64,000 bases of DNA from Alloalcanivorax venustensis ISO4 (GTDB lineage: Bacteria > Pseudomonadota > Gammaproteobacteria > Pseudomonadales > Alcanivoracaceae). This document shows, one piece after another, positions 20,872-32,895 of this stretch; position 1 is the first letter of the stretch, and every line of letters begins with the position of its first letter. The DNA is taken from the NCBI RefSeq assembly GCF_015356855.1, contig NZ_ARXR01000008.1:1-64000 (forward strand), given 5' to 3'. The notes under the pieces were generated by a model. That model did not search any database. It had not been told where the DNA came from and worked only from the letters and a program-made list of their open reading frames with translations. The position numbers were made by a program, and so were the translations under genes.

Positions 20872-21636
20872 ATGAGCAAGCTCTTCGATCTGAAAGGCAA
20901 GGTCGCCCTGATCACCGGCTCCACCAAGGGCATCGGCAAGGCCATCGCCGAGGAAATGGCCGCCGCGGGCGCCAAGGTGGTGATCTCCAGCCGCAAGCCG
21001 GAGCCCTGCCACCAGGTCTGCGAGGCGATCAAGGCCGCCGGCGGCGAGGCCATCGCCGTGCCTTGCAACGTGGGCAAGAAAGACGACCTGATGAACCTGG
21101 TGGATGAGACCCTGGCCGCCTTCGGCCGCATTGATATTCTGGTCTGCAACGCCGCCACCAACCCGGTCTACGGTCCCACCTCCGAGCTCACCGACGAGGC
21201 CTGGGACAAGATCATGGACACCAACGCCAAGGGCACCTTCTGGCTGTGCAACCGGGTACTGCCGGAAATGGACAAGAACGGCGGCGGCAACGTGATTATT
21301 ATTTCCAGCATCGCCGGCCTGCGCGGCAACGCCACCATCGGCACCTACGGCGTCTCCAAGGCCGCCGAAGCGGCCCTGGCGCGCAACCTGGCGGTGGAGT
21401 GGGGCCCGCGCAACATCCGCGTCAACAGCATCGCCCCCGGCCTGGTGCGCACCGACTTCGCCAAGGCGCTCACCGAGGACCCGGTGCGCCGCCAGCGCGC
21501 CGAAGAGCGCACCCCGGTGCGGCGCATCGGCGAGCCGGTGGACATCGCCGGCGTGGCGCTGTTCCTGGCCAGCCCGGCCAGCGCCTACGTCACCGGGCAG
21601 ACCATCGTCGCCGACGGCGGCGAAACCATTTGTTAG
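20872..21636 (+). CDS. SDR family oxidoreductase, LvaD-like candidate
   Basis: A 254-residue short-chain dehydrogenase. The Rossmann motif GSTKGIG is at 16-22, the catalytic Ser at about 145-146, and YGVSK gives Tyr159 and Lys163. It ends VTGQTIVADGGETIC, usual for the family. AAGGAGAT precedes the ATG. It lies between the ACAD11-like dehydrogenase and the phosphotransferase; in the lva pathway the equivalent enzyme reduces the 4-oxo group of levulinyl-CoA. Sequence alone cannot separate this from other 3-oxoacyl reductases. Confidence 0.88.
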   Translation: MSKLFDLKGKVALITGSTKGIGKAIAEEMAAAGAKVVISSRKPEPCHQVCEAIKAAGGEAIAVPCNVGKKDDLMNLVDETLAAFGRIDILVCNAATNPVYGPTSELTDEAWDKIMDTNAKGTFWLCNRVLPEMDKNGGGNVIIISSIAGLRGNATIGTYGVSKAAEAALARNLAVEWGPRNIRVNSIAPGLVRTDFAKALTEDPVRRQRAEERTPVRRIGEPVDIAGVALFLASPASAYVTGQTIVADGGETIC

Positions 21637-21659
21637 CGACCGGCGTTATGGAACAGCTC

Positions 21660-21803
21660 TTGTGGGAGCGGGCCCTGCCCGCGAAAGGCCGGTAACGCCG
21701 GCCGGCAGGATACCAGAGGCTTTATAAAGCGGATTACCAACAAGGTCTCTGGAATCCTGCCGGGTGGCTTCGCCACCCTTTCGCGAGCAGGCTCGCTCCC
21801 ACA
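21660..21803. repeat. REP-like inverted pair (copy R4)
   Basis: It runs from TTGTGGGAGCGGGCCCTGCC to GCTCGCTCCCACAG with a short AT-rich centre (TTTATAAAGCGGATTACCAACAA). It separates the SDR from the phosphotransferase gene without an obvious terminator. Confidence 0.85.
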
Positions 21804-21835
21804 GCGGCGCCGCGAACTTGATTCGAGGAAGAGTT

Positions 21836-22891
21836 ATGGAAGGTCAACCGGAAATCGTCCCTGTGCTTGAGGCGCACCGCCTGGATGAGGCGCGTCTCGC
21901 CGAGTACCTGGAACAGCACAATCTGCTCGACGGCGCGCTCAAGGTGCGCCAGTTCCAGGGCGGGCAGTCCAACCCCACCTACTTGCTGCAGAGCGGCGAC
22001 CGCGAGTACGTGCTGCGCAAGAAGCCGCCGGGCAAGGTGCTGCCGTCCGCCCACCAGGTGGACCGGGAATACCGCGTCATGAAGGCGCTCGGCGAACACA
22101 GCGAGGTGCCGGTGCCGGCCATGCACCTGCTGTGCGAAGACGATGACGTGATCGGCACCAGCTTCTACGTGATGGATTTCGTGCCCGGCCGGGTGTTCAC
22201 CCAGCCGCAGCTGGAAGCCCTGCCCAAGGATCAGCGCGCCGACCTCTACAACGACAAGATCGACACCCTGGCCAAGCTGCACAGCGTCGACTACCAGGCC
22301 GCCGGCCTGGGCGATTTCGGCAAGCCCAAGGGCTACGTGGAGCGCCAGGTGAAACGCTGGAGCGCCCAGTACGAAGCCTCCAAGACCGATGAAATGCCGG
22401 CCATGGACAACCTGATGGCGTGGCTGGCGGACAATATTCCCCAGGACGACAGCGCCGCCATCGCCCACGGCGACTTCCGCCTCGGCAACCTGCTGGTGGA
22501 TAACCGCACCCCCGACGTGGTGGCGGTGCTCGACTGGGAACTGGCCACCATCGGCCACCCGCTCGCCGACCTGGCCTACTGCTGCCTGCCGTACCACATG
22601 CCCCACGGCGTCAACGGTGTGCGCGGCCTCGACGGCCTGGACCTGCGCGCCCGCGGCATCCCCGACGAGCAGAGCCTGCTGCAGCGCTACTGCGAAGGCG
22701 CCGGCCGCGACGGCATCAACGACTGGCCGGTGTTCCTGGCCTTTGCCTTGTTCCGTTCCGCCGCTATTCTGCAAGGCGTTTACGCCCGCGCCCTGCAAGG
22801 CAACGCCAGCAACCGCAACGCCCTGGAAGTGGGCAAGCGGGCCGGGCTGATCGCCGAGCGCGGCTGGCAGATCGCAAGAACATACAAGTAA
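21836..22891 (+). CDS. Phosphotransferase family protein, ACAD10/11 N-domain or LvaA-like kinase
   Basis: A 351-residue protein with the aminoglycoside-phosphotransferase kinase fold. The catalytic loop AHGDFRLGN gives His211, Asp213 and Asn218, and the metal-binding Asp233 is in LDWELATIGHPLADLAY. In ACAD10/11 this domain is fused to an acyl-CoA dehydrogenase, and LvaA phosphorylates 4-hydroxyvaleryl-CoA. Here kinase and dehydrogenase are separate genes in one cluster. GAGGAAGAG precedes the ATG at 21836; an earlier in-frame ATG would translate REP sequence. No LvaB-like small partner is visible beside it. Confidence 0.87.
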   Translation: MEGQPEIVPVLEAHRLDEARLAEYLEQHNLLDGALKVRQFQGGQSNPTYLLQSGDREYVLRKKPPGKVLPSAHQVDREYRVMKALGEHSEVPVPAMHLLCEDDDVIGTSFYVMDFVPGRVFTQPQLEALPKDQRADLYNDKIDTLAKLHSVDYQAAGLGDFGKPKGYVERQVKRWSAQYEASKTDEMPAMDNLMAWLADNIPQDDSAAIAHGDFRLGNLLVDNRTPDVVAVLDWELATIGHPLADLAYCCLPYHMPHGVNGVRGLDGLDLRARGIPDEQSLLQRYCEGAGRDGINDWPVFLAFALFRSAAILQGVYARALQGNASNRNALEVGKRAGLIAERGWQIARTYK

Positions 22892-22990
22892 CAGTGAACA
22901 GTGAACAGTTAAAAGTTGGGCGGCTCCGTGGCACGGCTACAGCGACGGAGCCGCCCCGCTATTCACTATTAACTGTTAACTATTAACTTT
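22890..22990. repeat. Heptamer inverted array, family B (copy B1)
   Basis: Left arm: tandem AACAGTG, AACAGTG, AACAGTT, AAAAGTT. Right arm on the other strand: AGTTAAT, AGTTAAC, AGTTAAT, AGTGAAT. Between them lies a perfect 12-bp stem (22918-22929 with 22945-22956). The right arm runs into a T-tract, so it may also stop transcription after the kinase gene. Confidence 0.8.
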
Positions 22991-23003
22991 TTTTGGGGTT
23001 TAT

Positions 23004-23801
23004 ATGAAGCCGTTTGGCAGGATTTTGTTGACCAATGATGACGGCATCGACGCGCCGGGCCTGAAGGTCGCCGAGGACATCGCCGCGCAGCTCGCCGAGG
23101 AAGTCTGGGTGGTGGCGCCGGAGCACGACCAGAGCGGGGTGGGGCAGGGCATTTCCCTGCACACGCCGCTGCGGGTCTACCACCACGGCGAGCGGCGCTT
23201 CGCGGTGTCCGGCACGCCGGCGGACTGCGTGATGTTCGCCATGGCGGAATGGTTCGAGGAGGAGGCGCCGGATCTGGTGCTCTCCGGCGTCAACTGCGGC
23301 GCCAACCTGAGCGATTCGGTGATGTATTCGGGCACCGTCGGCGCGGTGCTCGCCGCCGCCCACCTGGGCCTGCCGGGCATCGCCCTGAGCCAGGCGTTCG
23401 TCGACCGCGCCGCCATCGATTACGCGCCCACCACCCGCTACGCCGCCGGTCTGATCCGCGAGCTGTGGGAAGCCGGCGCCGACCGCGACGGCTACCAGCG
23501 CGCCTGCTGGAACATCAACTTCCCCGACCTGCCGGTGGCGGAGCTGCGCGGCAGCCGCTTCACCCGGCAGATCGGCGGCGGCATCGCCGGGCCGCGCCTG
23601 GTGCACGGCACCGACGGCCGCGGGCTGGCCTACCACTGGCTGTCGTTCGAGCGCCGTCCGTCCAGCATCGACCACCCGCAATCCGACGTGGTCGCCCTGC
23701 GCGATGGGCACATCTCGGTGATGCCCCTGCAGCCCACCCGCTGCGATGACGTGCTGGCGGATGAATGCTTCCAGCAAGGCGACCGGCCTTTGCCCCGCTA
23801 A
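23004..23801 (+). CDS. surE: 5'/3'-nucleotidase SurE
   Basis: A 265-residue metal-dependent phosphatase that removes phosphate from nucleoside monophosphates. The N-terminal LLTNDDGIDAPG carries the metal-binding Asp12-Asp13, Ser44 lies in HDQSGVG, and SGVNCGANL contributes the conserved Asn near 97. The length is usual. It starts right after the heptamer array and lacks its usual neighbours (pcm, rpoS), so this may be a second, lone SurE paralogue; the rest of the genome would tell. Confidence 0.92.
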   Translation: MKPFGRILLTNDDGIDAPGLKVAEDIAAQLAEEVWVVAPEHDQSGVGQGISLHTPLRVYHHGERRFAVSGTPADCVMFAMAEWFEEEAPDLVLSGVNCGANLSDSVMYSGTVGAVLAAAHLGLPGIALSQAFVDRAAIDYAPTTRYAAGLIRELWEAGADRDGYQRACWNINFPDLPVAELRGSRFTRQIGGGIAGPRLVHGTDGRGLAYHWLSFERRPSSIDHPQSDVVALRDGHISVMPLQPTRCDDVLADECFQQGDRPLPR

Positions 23802-23818
23802 GGTAAGAGCGAAGCACC

Positions 23819-23976
23819 TTGTAGGAGCGGGCCCTGCCCGCGAAAGGCAAGCTCCGCTTGCCGGCAGGATCCCAGAGACCCAAGAAAGCGGGGCTCCGAT
23901 GACGTCTCTGGAATATGGCCTCTGGCATCCTGCCGGGAGCTGCGCTCCCTTTCGCGGGCGGGGCCCGCTCCCACAG
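23819..23976. repeat. REP-like inverted pair (copy R5)
   Basis: It runs from TTGTAGGAGCGGGCCCTGCC to GGGGCCCGCTCCCACAG. The middle contains CCCAGAGACCC and the inverted GACGTCTCTGG, plus a second TCTGGCATCCTGCCGG, so the centre is partly duplicated. Confidence 0.85.
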
Positions 23977-24000
23977 GATCCGCTTCCACGGGCCAAATGC

Positions 24001-24051
24001 GAAACCATATTCCAAAATAGTATTGACGCCCCAGGGGCGCCATGTCAGATT
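24001..24051 (+). promoter_or_regulatory. Promoter with shared lipid-gene box (site 3)
   Basis: Box GAAAC-CAT-ATTCC (24001-24013) is followed after 9 bp by TTGACG (24023-24028) and, 17 bp later, CAGATT (24046-24051). The box and its AAAAT tail match site 1 closely. It precedes the ligase-Liv gene set. Confidence 0.6.
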
Positions 24052-24065
24052 GACCGCTTGGTCAA
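24050..24065. promoter_or_regulatory. Operator-like palindrome TTGACC-GCTT-GGTCAA
   Basis: A perfect 6-bp inverted repeat with a four-base centre, overlapping the -10 and likely transcription start of site 3. TGACC...GGTCA half-sites are common for TetR-type repressors of acyl-CoA genes, so this may be a second control point. Confidence 0.55.
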
Positions 24066-24168
24066 CTTCAGTATCGGTTATGTATCCGCGTTAACAAAAG
24101 CGCGGGTCAGGGTCCGGTACTGTCCGCGTCTCCGCGGGCCTTACAACAATTCAAGGGAGAGCACAGGC

Positions 24169-25845
24169 ATGTTTGATCGGCATTTTGCCGTCTGGCCGGA
24201 GGGGCTGCCTCACCAGCTCAAGCTTCCGGAAACCAGCCTTTACAGCAACCTCGAAATTTCCGCTCTGCGCTACCCGGATGAGAACGCGATCATCTACTAC
24301 GATGCGCCCATCACCTACCGGGAACTCAAGCAGCAGGTGGACGCCCTGGCCGGCGAACTGCAGCACCTGGGCGTGGAAAAAGGCGACCGGGTGATGCTGT
24401 TCATGCAGAACGCACCGCAGTTCATCATCGGTTACTACGCCATTCTGCGCGCCAACGCCATTGTCGTGCCGATCAACCCGATGAACCGCAGCGCCGAGCT
24501 CGAGCACTACCTGCAGGACACCCAGGCCTCCGTGTGTATCTGCAGCCAGGAAGTGTTCCCGCACATCGAGCCGCTGATCGGTCATGAGCGTCTGCGCCAC
24601 GTGATCGTCGCCGCCTACAGCGACTACATTCACCCGCAGACCGACCTGGAGCTGCCCGCCGAAGTGGCCGCCCCGGCACAGCCGCTGACCACCGCCGGCA
24701 CCATCGCCTGGGGCGACGCCCTGGGCGCCGGTCACCAGCCCGGTGAACTGCTGGTGGGCCCGGACGATCTGGCCGTGTTCCCCTACAGCTCCGGCACTAC
24801 CGGCGCGCCCAAGGGCTGCATGCACACCCATCGCTCGGTGATGGCCACCTGCGTGCACGGCGCCGCCTGGCGCTCCGGCGGCGGCCGCGAGGGCGTGACC
24901 CTGTCGACGCTGCCGTATTTCCACGTCACCGGCATGCAGGGCGCCATGAACGGCCCCATCTTCCTGGGCTCCTGCATCGTGCTGATGACCCGCTGGGATC
25001 GCCGCACCGCGGCCAAGCTGATCGAGCGCTACCGGGTCACCAGCTGGACCAACATCGTCACCATGGCCATCGATCTGCTTTCCGACCCGGACGTGGAAAG
25101 CTTCGACCTCTCCAGCCTCGAGAACATCGGCGGCGGCGGGGCGGCCATGCCCGAAGCGGTGTCCGATAAGCTGTTCAAGCTTACCGGTCTGCGTTACATC
25201 GAAGGGTACGGCCTGTCCGAAACCATCGCCGCTACCCATATCAACCCCTCCGAAAAACCCAAAAAGCAGTGTCTGGGCATTCCGGTCTTTGACGTGGATT
25301 CACGGGTGATCGACGTGGACACCGGCAAGGAAATGGGCGTCGGCGAAGTGGGCGAGATCATCTCCCGCGGGCCGCAGATCTTCCAGGGTTACTGGAACCG
25401 CCCCTTGGAAACCCAGAAAGCCTTCATCGAAATCGACGGCGAACGTTTCTTCCGCACCGGCGACATGGGCTACTACGACGAAGAGGGCTACTTCTTCATC
25501 GTCGACCGGGTGAAACGCATGATCAATGCGTCCGGTTTTAAAGTTTGGCCCGCCGAGGTCGAAAGTCTTATGTACCGGCATCCCGCGATCCAGGAAAGCT
25601 GTGTCATCTCCGCACCCCACGAGCGCCGCGGCGAAACCGTGAAAGCCTGTGTGGTGCTGGCCGCCGACCACAAGGGCAAGGTCAGCGAAGACGAGATCAT
25701 CGCCTGGTGCAAGGAACAGATGGCCGCCTACAAGGTGCCTCAGATCGTCGAGTTCCGCGATGAGCTGCCGCGCTCGCCCACCGGCAAGGTGATGTGGCGT
25801 GCGATGCAGGAAGAGGAATGGGCTGACCAGAAAAAAGAAGCCTGA
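24169..25845 (+). CDS. AMP-binding acyl-CoA ligase (FadD-like)
   Basis: A 558-residue adenylate-forming enzyme that activates a carboxylic acid to its CoA thioester. The P-loop YSSGTTGAPKGCMHTH is at about 205-220, EGYGLSET at about 344-351, the RTGDMGYYDEEGYFFIVDR hinge region near 429-447, and the catalytic Lys in PTGKVMWR near the C-terminus. GGGAGAG precedes ATG 24169; a longer frame runs back through the REP pair and promoter. It precedes livHMGF and a binding protein, so it probably activates what that transporter imports. Confidence 0.9.
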   Translation: MFDRHFAVWPEGLPHQLKLPETSLYSNLEISALRYPDENAIIYYDAPITYRELKQQVDALAGELQHLGVEKGDRVMLFMQNAPQFIIGYYAILRANAIVVPINPMNRSAELEHYLQDTQASVCICSQEVFPHIEPLIGHERLRHVIVAAYSDYIHPQTDLELPAEVAAPAQPLTTAGTIAWGDALGAGHQPGELLVGPDDLAVFPYSSGTTGAPKGCMHTHRSVMATCVHGAAWRSGGGREGVTLSTLPYFHVTGMQGAMNGPIFLGSCIVLMTRWDRRTAAKLIERYRVTSWTNIVTMAIDLLSDPDVESFDLSSLENIGGGGAAMPEAVSDKLFKLTGLRYIEGYGLSETIAATHINPSEKPKKQCLGIPVFDVDSRVIDVDTGKEMGVGEVGEIISRGPQIFQGYWNRPLETQKAFIEIDGERFFRTGDMGYYDEEGYFFIVDRVKRMINASGFKVWPAEVESLMYRHPAIQESCVISAPHERRGETVKACVVLAADHKGKVSEDEIIAWCKEQMAAYKVPQIVEFRDELPRSPTGKVMWRAMQEEEWADQKKEA

Positions 25846-25962
25846 CAATTCCAAGAAATCCAAAAAACCTGAAACAACTTCCCGCAGTTCGACCGACGCG
25901 GATGGGACCTCGCCGCTCGCTGGGAGGTTGTTTCTTAAATAAAACGAACAGGAGGCTCAGCC

Positions 25963-26826
25963 TTGGACGCGTTTCTTCAGCAAGCGCTTAATGGCCTCAC
26001 CCTGGGCAGCATCTACGGCCTCGTGGCCCTGGGTCTGACCCTGGTGTACGGCATTTTGCACGTTCCCAACTTTGCCCACGGTGCTCTCTACATGGTGGGC
26101 GCCTACATCAGTTACTACATCATGGTGGATCTGGGGCTCAACTACTGGATCGCCATGCTCGGCGCCGGCCTTTTCGTGGCCGTGCTGTCGGTGCTCTGTG
26201 AACGCCTGGTCTTCCACCCGCTGCGGCACGCGCCGCCGATCCACGACAAGATCGCCGCCATCGGCATCCTGTTGTTCCTGGAAGCGGTGGTGCAGATGCA
26301 CTGGGGTTCCGATTTCCGCCGCATGCCGACCCCCTACACCGGCATCCTCGAGTTCGGCGGCCTGGTGCTGCCGGCCCAGCGGCTGCTGATCATTGTCGGC
26401 GCCTTCTCGATCATGGGCGCGCTGCACCTGTACCTGAAGAAGACCATGACCGGCTCCACGATCATCGCCATGGCGCAGAACCGGGAAGGCGCCTTCCTGG
26501 TCGGCATCGACGCCAACCGCGTGGCCATGATGACCTTCGCCATCGCCGGTTTCCTGGCGGCGGTGGGCGCCAGCCTGTTCGCGCCGATCAACCTGGTGTA
26601 CCCGGCCATGGGCCACCTGGTGATCATGAAGGCCTTCGTGATCATTATTCTCGGCGGCATGGGCAGCATCCCCGGCGCTATCGTCGGCGGTCTGATCATC
26701 GGCTTCGCCGAAGCGCTGGGCGGCTACTACGTCTCCAGCACCTATAAGGATCTGATTGCCTTTGTTCTGCTGGTGGTGATTCTCTCCATCAAGCCCACCG
26801 GCCTGTTCACCAAGGGGGTGCGCTAA
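25963..26826 (+). CDS. livH: Branched-chain-type ABC transporter permease LivH
   Basis: A 287-residue inner-membrane permease. It starts with DAFLQQALNGLTLGSIYGLVALGLTLVYGIL, the hallmark of LivH, and has about eight hydrophobic segments, including GAIVGGLIIGFAEALGGYY. The TTG at 25963 is the likely start, with AGGAGG seven bases upstream. It is the first transporter gene after the ligase, and its stop overlaps livM by one base. The family carries branched-chain amino acids but also aromatic and dicarboxylic acids; context points to an organic acid. Confidence 0.92.
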   Translation: MDAFLQQALNGLTLGSIYGLVALGLTLVYGILHVPNFAHGALYMVGAYISYYIMVDLGLNYWIAMLGAGLFVAVLSVLCERLVFHPLRHAPPIHDKIAAIGILLFLEAVVQMHWGSDFRRMPTPYTGILEFGGLVLPAQRLLIIVGAFSIMGALHLYLKKTMTGSTIIAMAQNREGAFLVGIDANRVAMMTFAIAGFLAAVGASLFAPINLVYPAMGHLVIMKAFVIIILGGMGSIPGAIVGGLIIGFAEALGGYYVSSTYKDLIAFVLLVVILSIKPTGLFTKGVR

Positions 26827-27852
26827 TGGATCGCATTGCCAACTTCTTCGCCAGCCCGGCCATGAAAGTGGTGCTGTTGGCGTTCGCCCTGATTTTCCCG
26901 CTGATCGCGGGCAGCGAATACCAGATCTACGTGATGGCTCTGGCCTTTATCTGGGCCATCGCCGTGTACGGCCTGAACATCATCACCGGCTTCTGCGGCC
27001 AGTTGAACCTGGCCCACGGCGGCTTCTTCGCCATCGGCGCCTATGTGGTGGCGATCCTCACCGTGGATCACGGCTGGGCGTTCTGGCCCGCCTTTGTCGC
27101 CTCCGGCGTGTTCTCGGCGGTGTTCGGTTTCCTGGTGGGCATCGTGTCCCTGCGTCTCAAGGAACACTACTTCGCCATCTTTACCCTGTGCGTGGGCTTC
27201 ATCATCTACCTGCTGCTGGATAAGTGGGAAGCGCTCACCCACGGTTCCCTGGGCATCATCAACATCGCGCCGCCGGAAGGCTTCGGGCTGATCGATTTCA
27301 CCCGCACCATTCCGTTCTACTACCTGGTGCTGTTCTTCCTGGTGCTGGCGATCGTGCTGGTGAGCCGGATTTCCAGCTCCCTGGTGGGCCGCACCTTCCT
27401 GGCGATTCGTATCAGTGACGACCTGGCCCAGTCCCTGGGCATCAACCTGATGCGCAACAAGGTCCTGGCGTTCGTGCTCTCCACCGTCTACGCCGGCCTC
27501 GCCGGTGGCCTGTACGCCGGTGTGGTGCGCTTTATCGGCCCGGCGGAAGCCGAGGTGGTGCACACCTTCGACATCATCACCTACCTGCTGGTGGGCGGTA
27601 TCGGCACCCTGATGGGCCCGCTGGTGGGCACCATGGCGATCACCTGGCTGACCCAGGCGGTGCAGTCCTTCGAGGAGTATCGGATGATCGTCTTCGGTCC
27701 GATGCTGGTATTGCTGGTGATCTTTATGCCCAAGGGCGTGGTCGGCACCTTCCTGACCTGGCGCGGCCGCCGTCTGGCGAGCAAAGCGCCGGCCAAAGAA
27801 GGCCAGACCCGTGTCGGCGACAGCGCCACTTCGTCCAAGGAGGCCAGCGACA

Positions 27853-27860
<8 letters not shown>
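26826..27860 (+). CDS. livM: Branched-chain-type ABC transporter permease LivM
   Basis: A 344-residue inner-membrane permease. After a first helix (VVLLAFALIFPLIAG) comes the conserved IYGLNIITGFCGQLNLAHGGFFAIGAY type motif, then several helices and the EAA-like region near residues 195-225. The C-terminal tail (about 318-344) is polar and extends past the membrane domain. The ATG shares a base with the livH stop, and its end overlaps livG by eight bases, so all subunits are translationally linked. Confidence 0.92.
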
Positions 27861-28606
<746 letters not shown>

Positions 28607-28620
<14 letters not shown>

Positions 28621-29314
28621 GAACGTGGACGCCAAGTACGACAGCTTCAAGGCCCTGGACGGCGTTTCCATGAGCGTGGAGCAGGGCGAGCTGGTGGTGC
28701 TGCTGGGCGCCAACGGCGCCGGCAAGAGCACCCTGTTCAACACCATCAGCGGTTTGCTCAAGGCGTCCGCCGGCAAGATCAGCCTGAACGGCGAGGACGT
28801 GACCGGCCGCAAACCCTCCGCGCTGGTGCAGGCCGGCGTGGTGCAGTGCCCGGAAGGCCGCAAGCTGTTTCCCGAAATGTCAGTGCTGAAAAATCTCTGG
28901 CTGGGGGGCTACGTACACCGCCGCGATAAGGCGGGTATGAAAAAAACCCTTGAGCATGTCCTTGCAATGTTCCCCATTTTAGACGAGAAAAAGGATCAGC
29001 CCGCCGGTTCCCTGAGTGGCGGTCAGCAGCAGATGGTGGCGATCGGCCGCGCCCTGATGGGCCGTCCCAAGCTGCTGCTGCTGGATGAGCCGTCGCTGGG
29101 TCTGGCGCCGCTGGTGGTCAAGCAGGTGTTCGAAGCCGTGCAGACCATCAACAAGGAAGGCACCTCGGTGCTGCTGGCGGAGCAGAACGCGTTCGCGGCA
29201 CTGAAAATCGCGACCCGAGCCTACGTGATGGAGAACGGCCGTCTGGTGATGGAAGGCGACCGCGACGCCATGCTGGGTAACGAAGAAGTACGCAAAGCTT
29301 ACATCGGCGCCTGA
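28607..29314 (+). CDS. livF: ABC transporter ATP-binding protein LivF
   Basis: A 235-residue ATPase subunit. Walker [10 protein letters not shown] is near 34-42, the canonical signature SLSGGQQQM is near residue 134, Walker B is [13 protein letters not shown], and the C-terminal [21 protein letters not shown] is typical of LivF. I start it at ATG 28607 behind GGGGAG; it overlaps the end of livG by 14 bases. It completes the permease/ATPase set, followed 66 bases later by the binding protein. Confidence 0.93.
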
Positions 29315-29380
29315 GGGCGCCGTGCAACACACTTAATTTCCGACCACATCCCAAACAATAAAGAAAGGGAGAGAAAGAGC

Positions 29381-30544
29381 ATGAAAGTATTGAAATCCTT
29401 CCGTCGCCTGGCCGCCGCCAGCGCCGTAGCCCTCGCCATCGGTGGCGCGGCCCATGCCGACGAAGTGAACATCGGCTTCACCGGCCCGCTCAGCGGCGGT
29501 GCCGCCCTGTACGGTGAGAACACCCTGGAAGGCCTGCGCATGGCCGCCGAGGAAATCAACGCCGCCGGCGGCATTACCGTCGATGGCGAAGAGTACACCA
29601 TCAACATCCAGGCCCTGGACGACAAGTACTCGCCCAGCCAGGCGGCCGTGAACGGCAAGCGTCTGGTGCAGCAGTACAACGCGCCGGTGATCTTCACCCC
29701 GCACTCCGGCGGCACCTTCGCCCTGCAGGCGTTCAACGAGCGTGACGGCTTCCTGGTGATGTCCTACACCTCCGTGCCGGCGGTGACCTCCAAGGGCAAC
29801 AAGCTGACCGTGAAGATTCCGCCCAACTTCACCGACTACATCGAGCCGTTCTCGCGCATCACCATGGACCGCTTCGGCAACAAACTGGGTGTCGCCAACG
29901 CCACCCACGACTACGCCAAGTATTGGACCAAGGAGTTCGTGCCGGTATGGCGTGAGCTGGGCGGCGAAGTCGCGGCCATGAACCCGATGGACTACAACAA
30001 GTCCGCGGACTTCTACACCGGCGTCAGCAAGGTGCTGTCCGAAGATCCCGACGTCATGTTCGTCGGCGGTGCCTCCGAGCCCACCGGCCTGGTGGTGCGT
30101 CAGGCCCGCGAACTGGGCTTCAAGGGCGGCTTCATCCTGATGGACCAGGCCAAGATGGACGAAGTGGCCAAGGTATCCGGCGGCATCAAGTCCCTGGAAG
30201 GCTCCGTGGGCGTGGTACCCCTGGACAAGTACGAGAACGAAGGCGCCAAGCTATTCCTCAAGAAGTGGCAGGAAGACCACAACGGCGTGGCCACCTCCGA
30301 AACCGCGTACAACTACTTCGCCATGTACCTGATCGCCCAGGCGATGCAGGAAGCCGGCACCGTGGACGACGCCAAGGCGATCCGCGCGGCCATCGCGTCC
30401 GCCATGGATAAAGTGTCCGTGGAGCACAACCCCTACGACGTGGACGGCATCGACGAAGCCGGCAACCTGGGCGCCGACCCGCAGATCGCCGAAGTGGTCG
30501 ACGGCGAAGTGGTGCTGCGCAAGTTGTCCGAAATCACCGAGTAA
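29381..30544 (+). CDS. Periplasmic substrate-binding protein (LivK-like)
   Basis: A 387-residue type-I periplasmic binding protein. A signal peptide (RRLAAASAVALAIGGAAHA) ends at about residue 26. The mature part begins DEVNIGFTGPLSGGAALYG, with a typical Leu/Ile/Val-binding fold through two lobes. GGGAGAG precedes the ATG. Related proteins in Rhodopseudomonas bind dicarboxylic or aromatic acids rather than amino acids; the ligase upstream and beta-oxidation genes downstream favour an organic acid ligand here. A strong terminator follows. Confidence 0.9.
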   Translation: MKVLKSFRRLAAASAVALAIGGAAHADEVNIGFTGPLSGGAALYGENTLEGLRMAAEEINAAGGITVDGEEYTINIQALDDKYSPSQAAVNGKRLVQQYNAPVIFTPHSGGTFALQAFNERDGFLVMSYTSVPAVTSKGNKLTVKIPPNFTDYIEPFSRITMDRFGNKLGVANATHDYAKYWTKEFVPVWRELGGEVAAMNPMDYNKSADFYTGVSKVLSEDPDVMFVGGASEPTGLVVRQARELGFKGGFILMDQAKMDEVAKVSGGIKSLEGSVGVVPLDKYENEGAKLFLKKWQEDHNGVATSETAYNYFAMYLIAQAMQEAGTVDDAKAIRAAIASAMDKVSVEHNPYDVDGIDEAGNLGADPQIAEVVDGEVVLRKLSEITE

Positions 30545-30576
30545 ACGCCGCGCCTCACACTGTGATGCAACGCCAT

Positions 30577-30605
30577 AAAAGGGCACCCTGATGGTGCCCT
30601 TTTTG
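30577..30605 (+). terminator. Rho-independent terminator after the Liv operon
   Basis: GGGCACC (30581-30587) pairs with GGTGCCC (30593-30599) around a five-base loop, followed by TTTTT; the flanking A-tract makes it bidirectional. It ends the ligase-Liv-binding-protein transcript. Confidence 0.9.
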
Positions 30606-30628
30606 GTTACGGCTATTGTCCGCTAGAT

Positions 30629-30676
30629 AAAACCTAATTCCGAAATAATTGATAATGGCCCGGATTTTCTTATACT
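30629..30676 (+). promoter_or_regulatory. Promoter with shared lipid-gene box (site 5)
   Basis: Box AAAAC-CTA-ATTCC (30629-30641) is followed after 7 bp by TTGATA (30649-30654) and, 16 bp later, TATACT (30671-30676). The -35 and -10 are the best in the set. It precedes the bifunctional beta-oxidation gene. Confidence 0.65.
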
Positions 30677-30771
30677 GAAGCGTCCGGGAGAGAACCGTTT
30701 CCACGGGATGCGCGGCGCCGTCGCGGCCCCTCCGGCCGCCGCACCGCGGGTCCCCCGCTGAAGGAGGAATC

Positions 30772-32856
<2,085 letters not shown>

Positions 32857-32895
32857 ACGCGAAGCCCCTAAGCCGCCTAAGACACAGAGGTTATT

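Larger units (their letters stand above)
23802..24168. other. Intergenic region with REP pair and ligase promoter
   Basis: A complete REP-like pair (23819-23976) is followed by lipid-box promoter site 3 (24001-24051) and a second palindrome overlapping its start region (24050-24065). The remaining leader to the ATG at 24169 shows nothing further. Confidence 0.6.

Noticed and set aside
22890-22990. Tandem heptamers as a CRISPR array
   Set aside because: Units are 7 bp without spacers and the second half is inverted; no cas genes are nearby.
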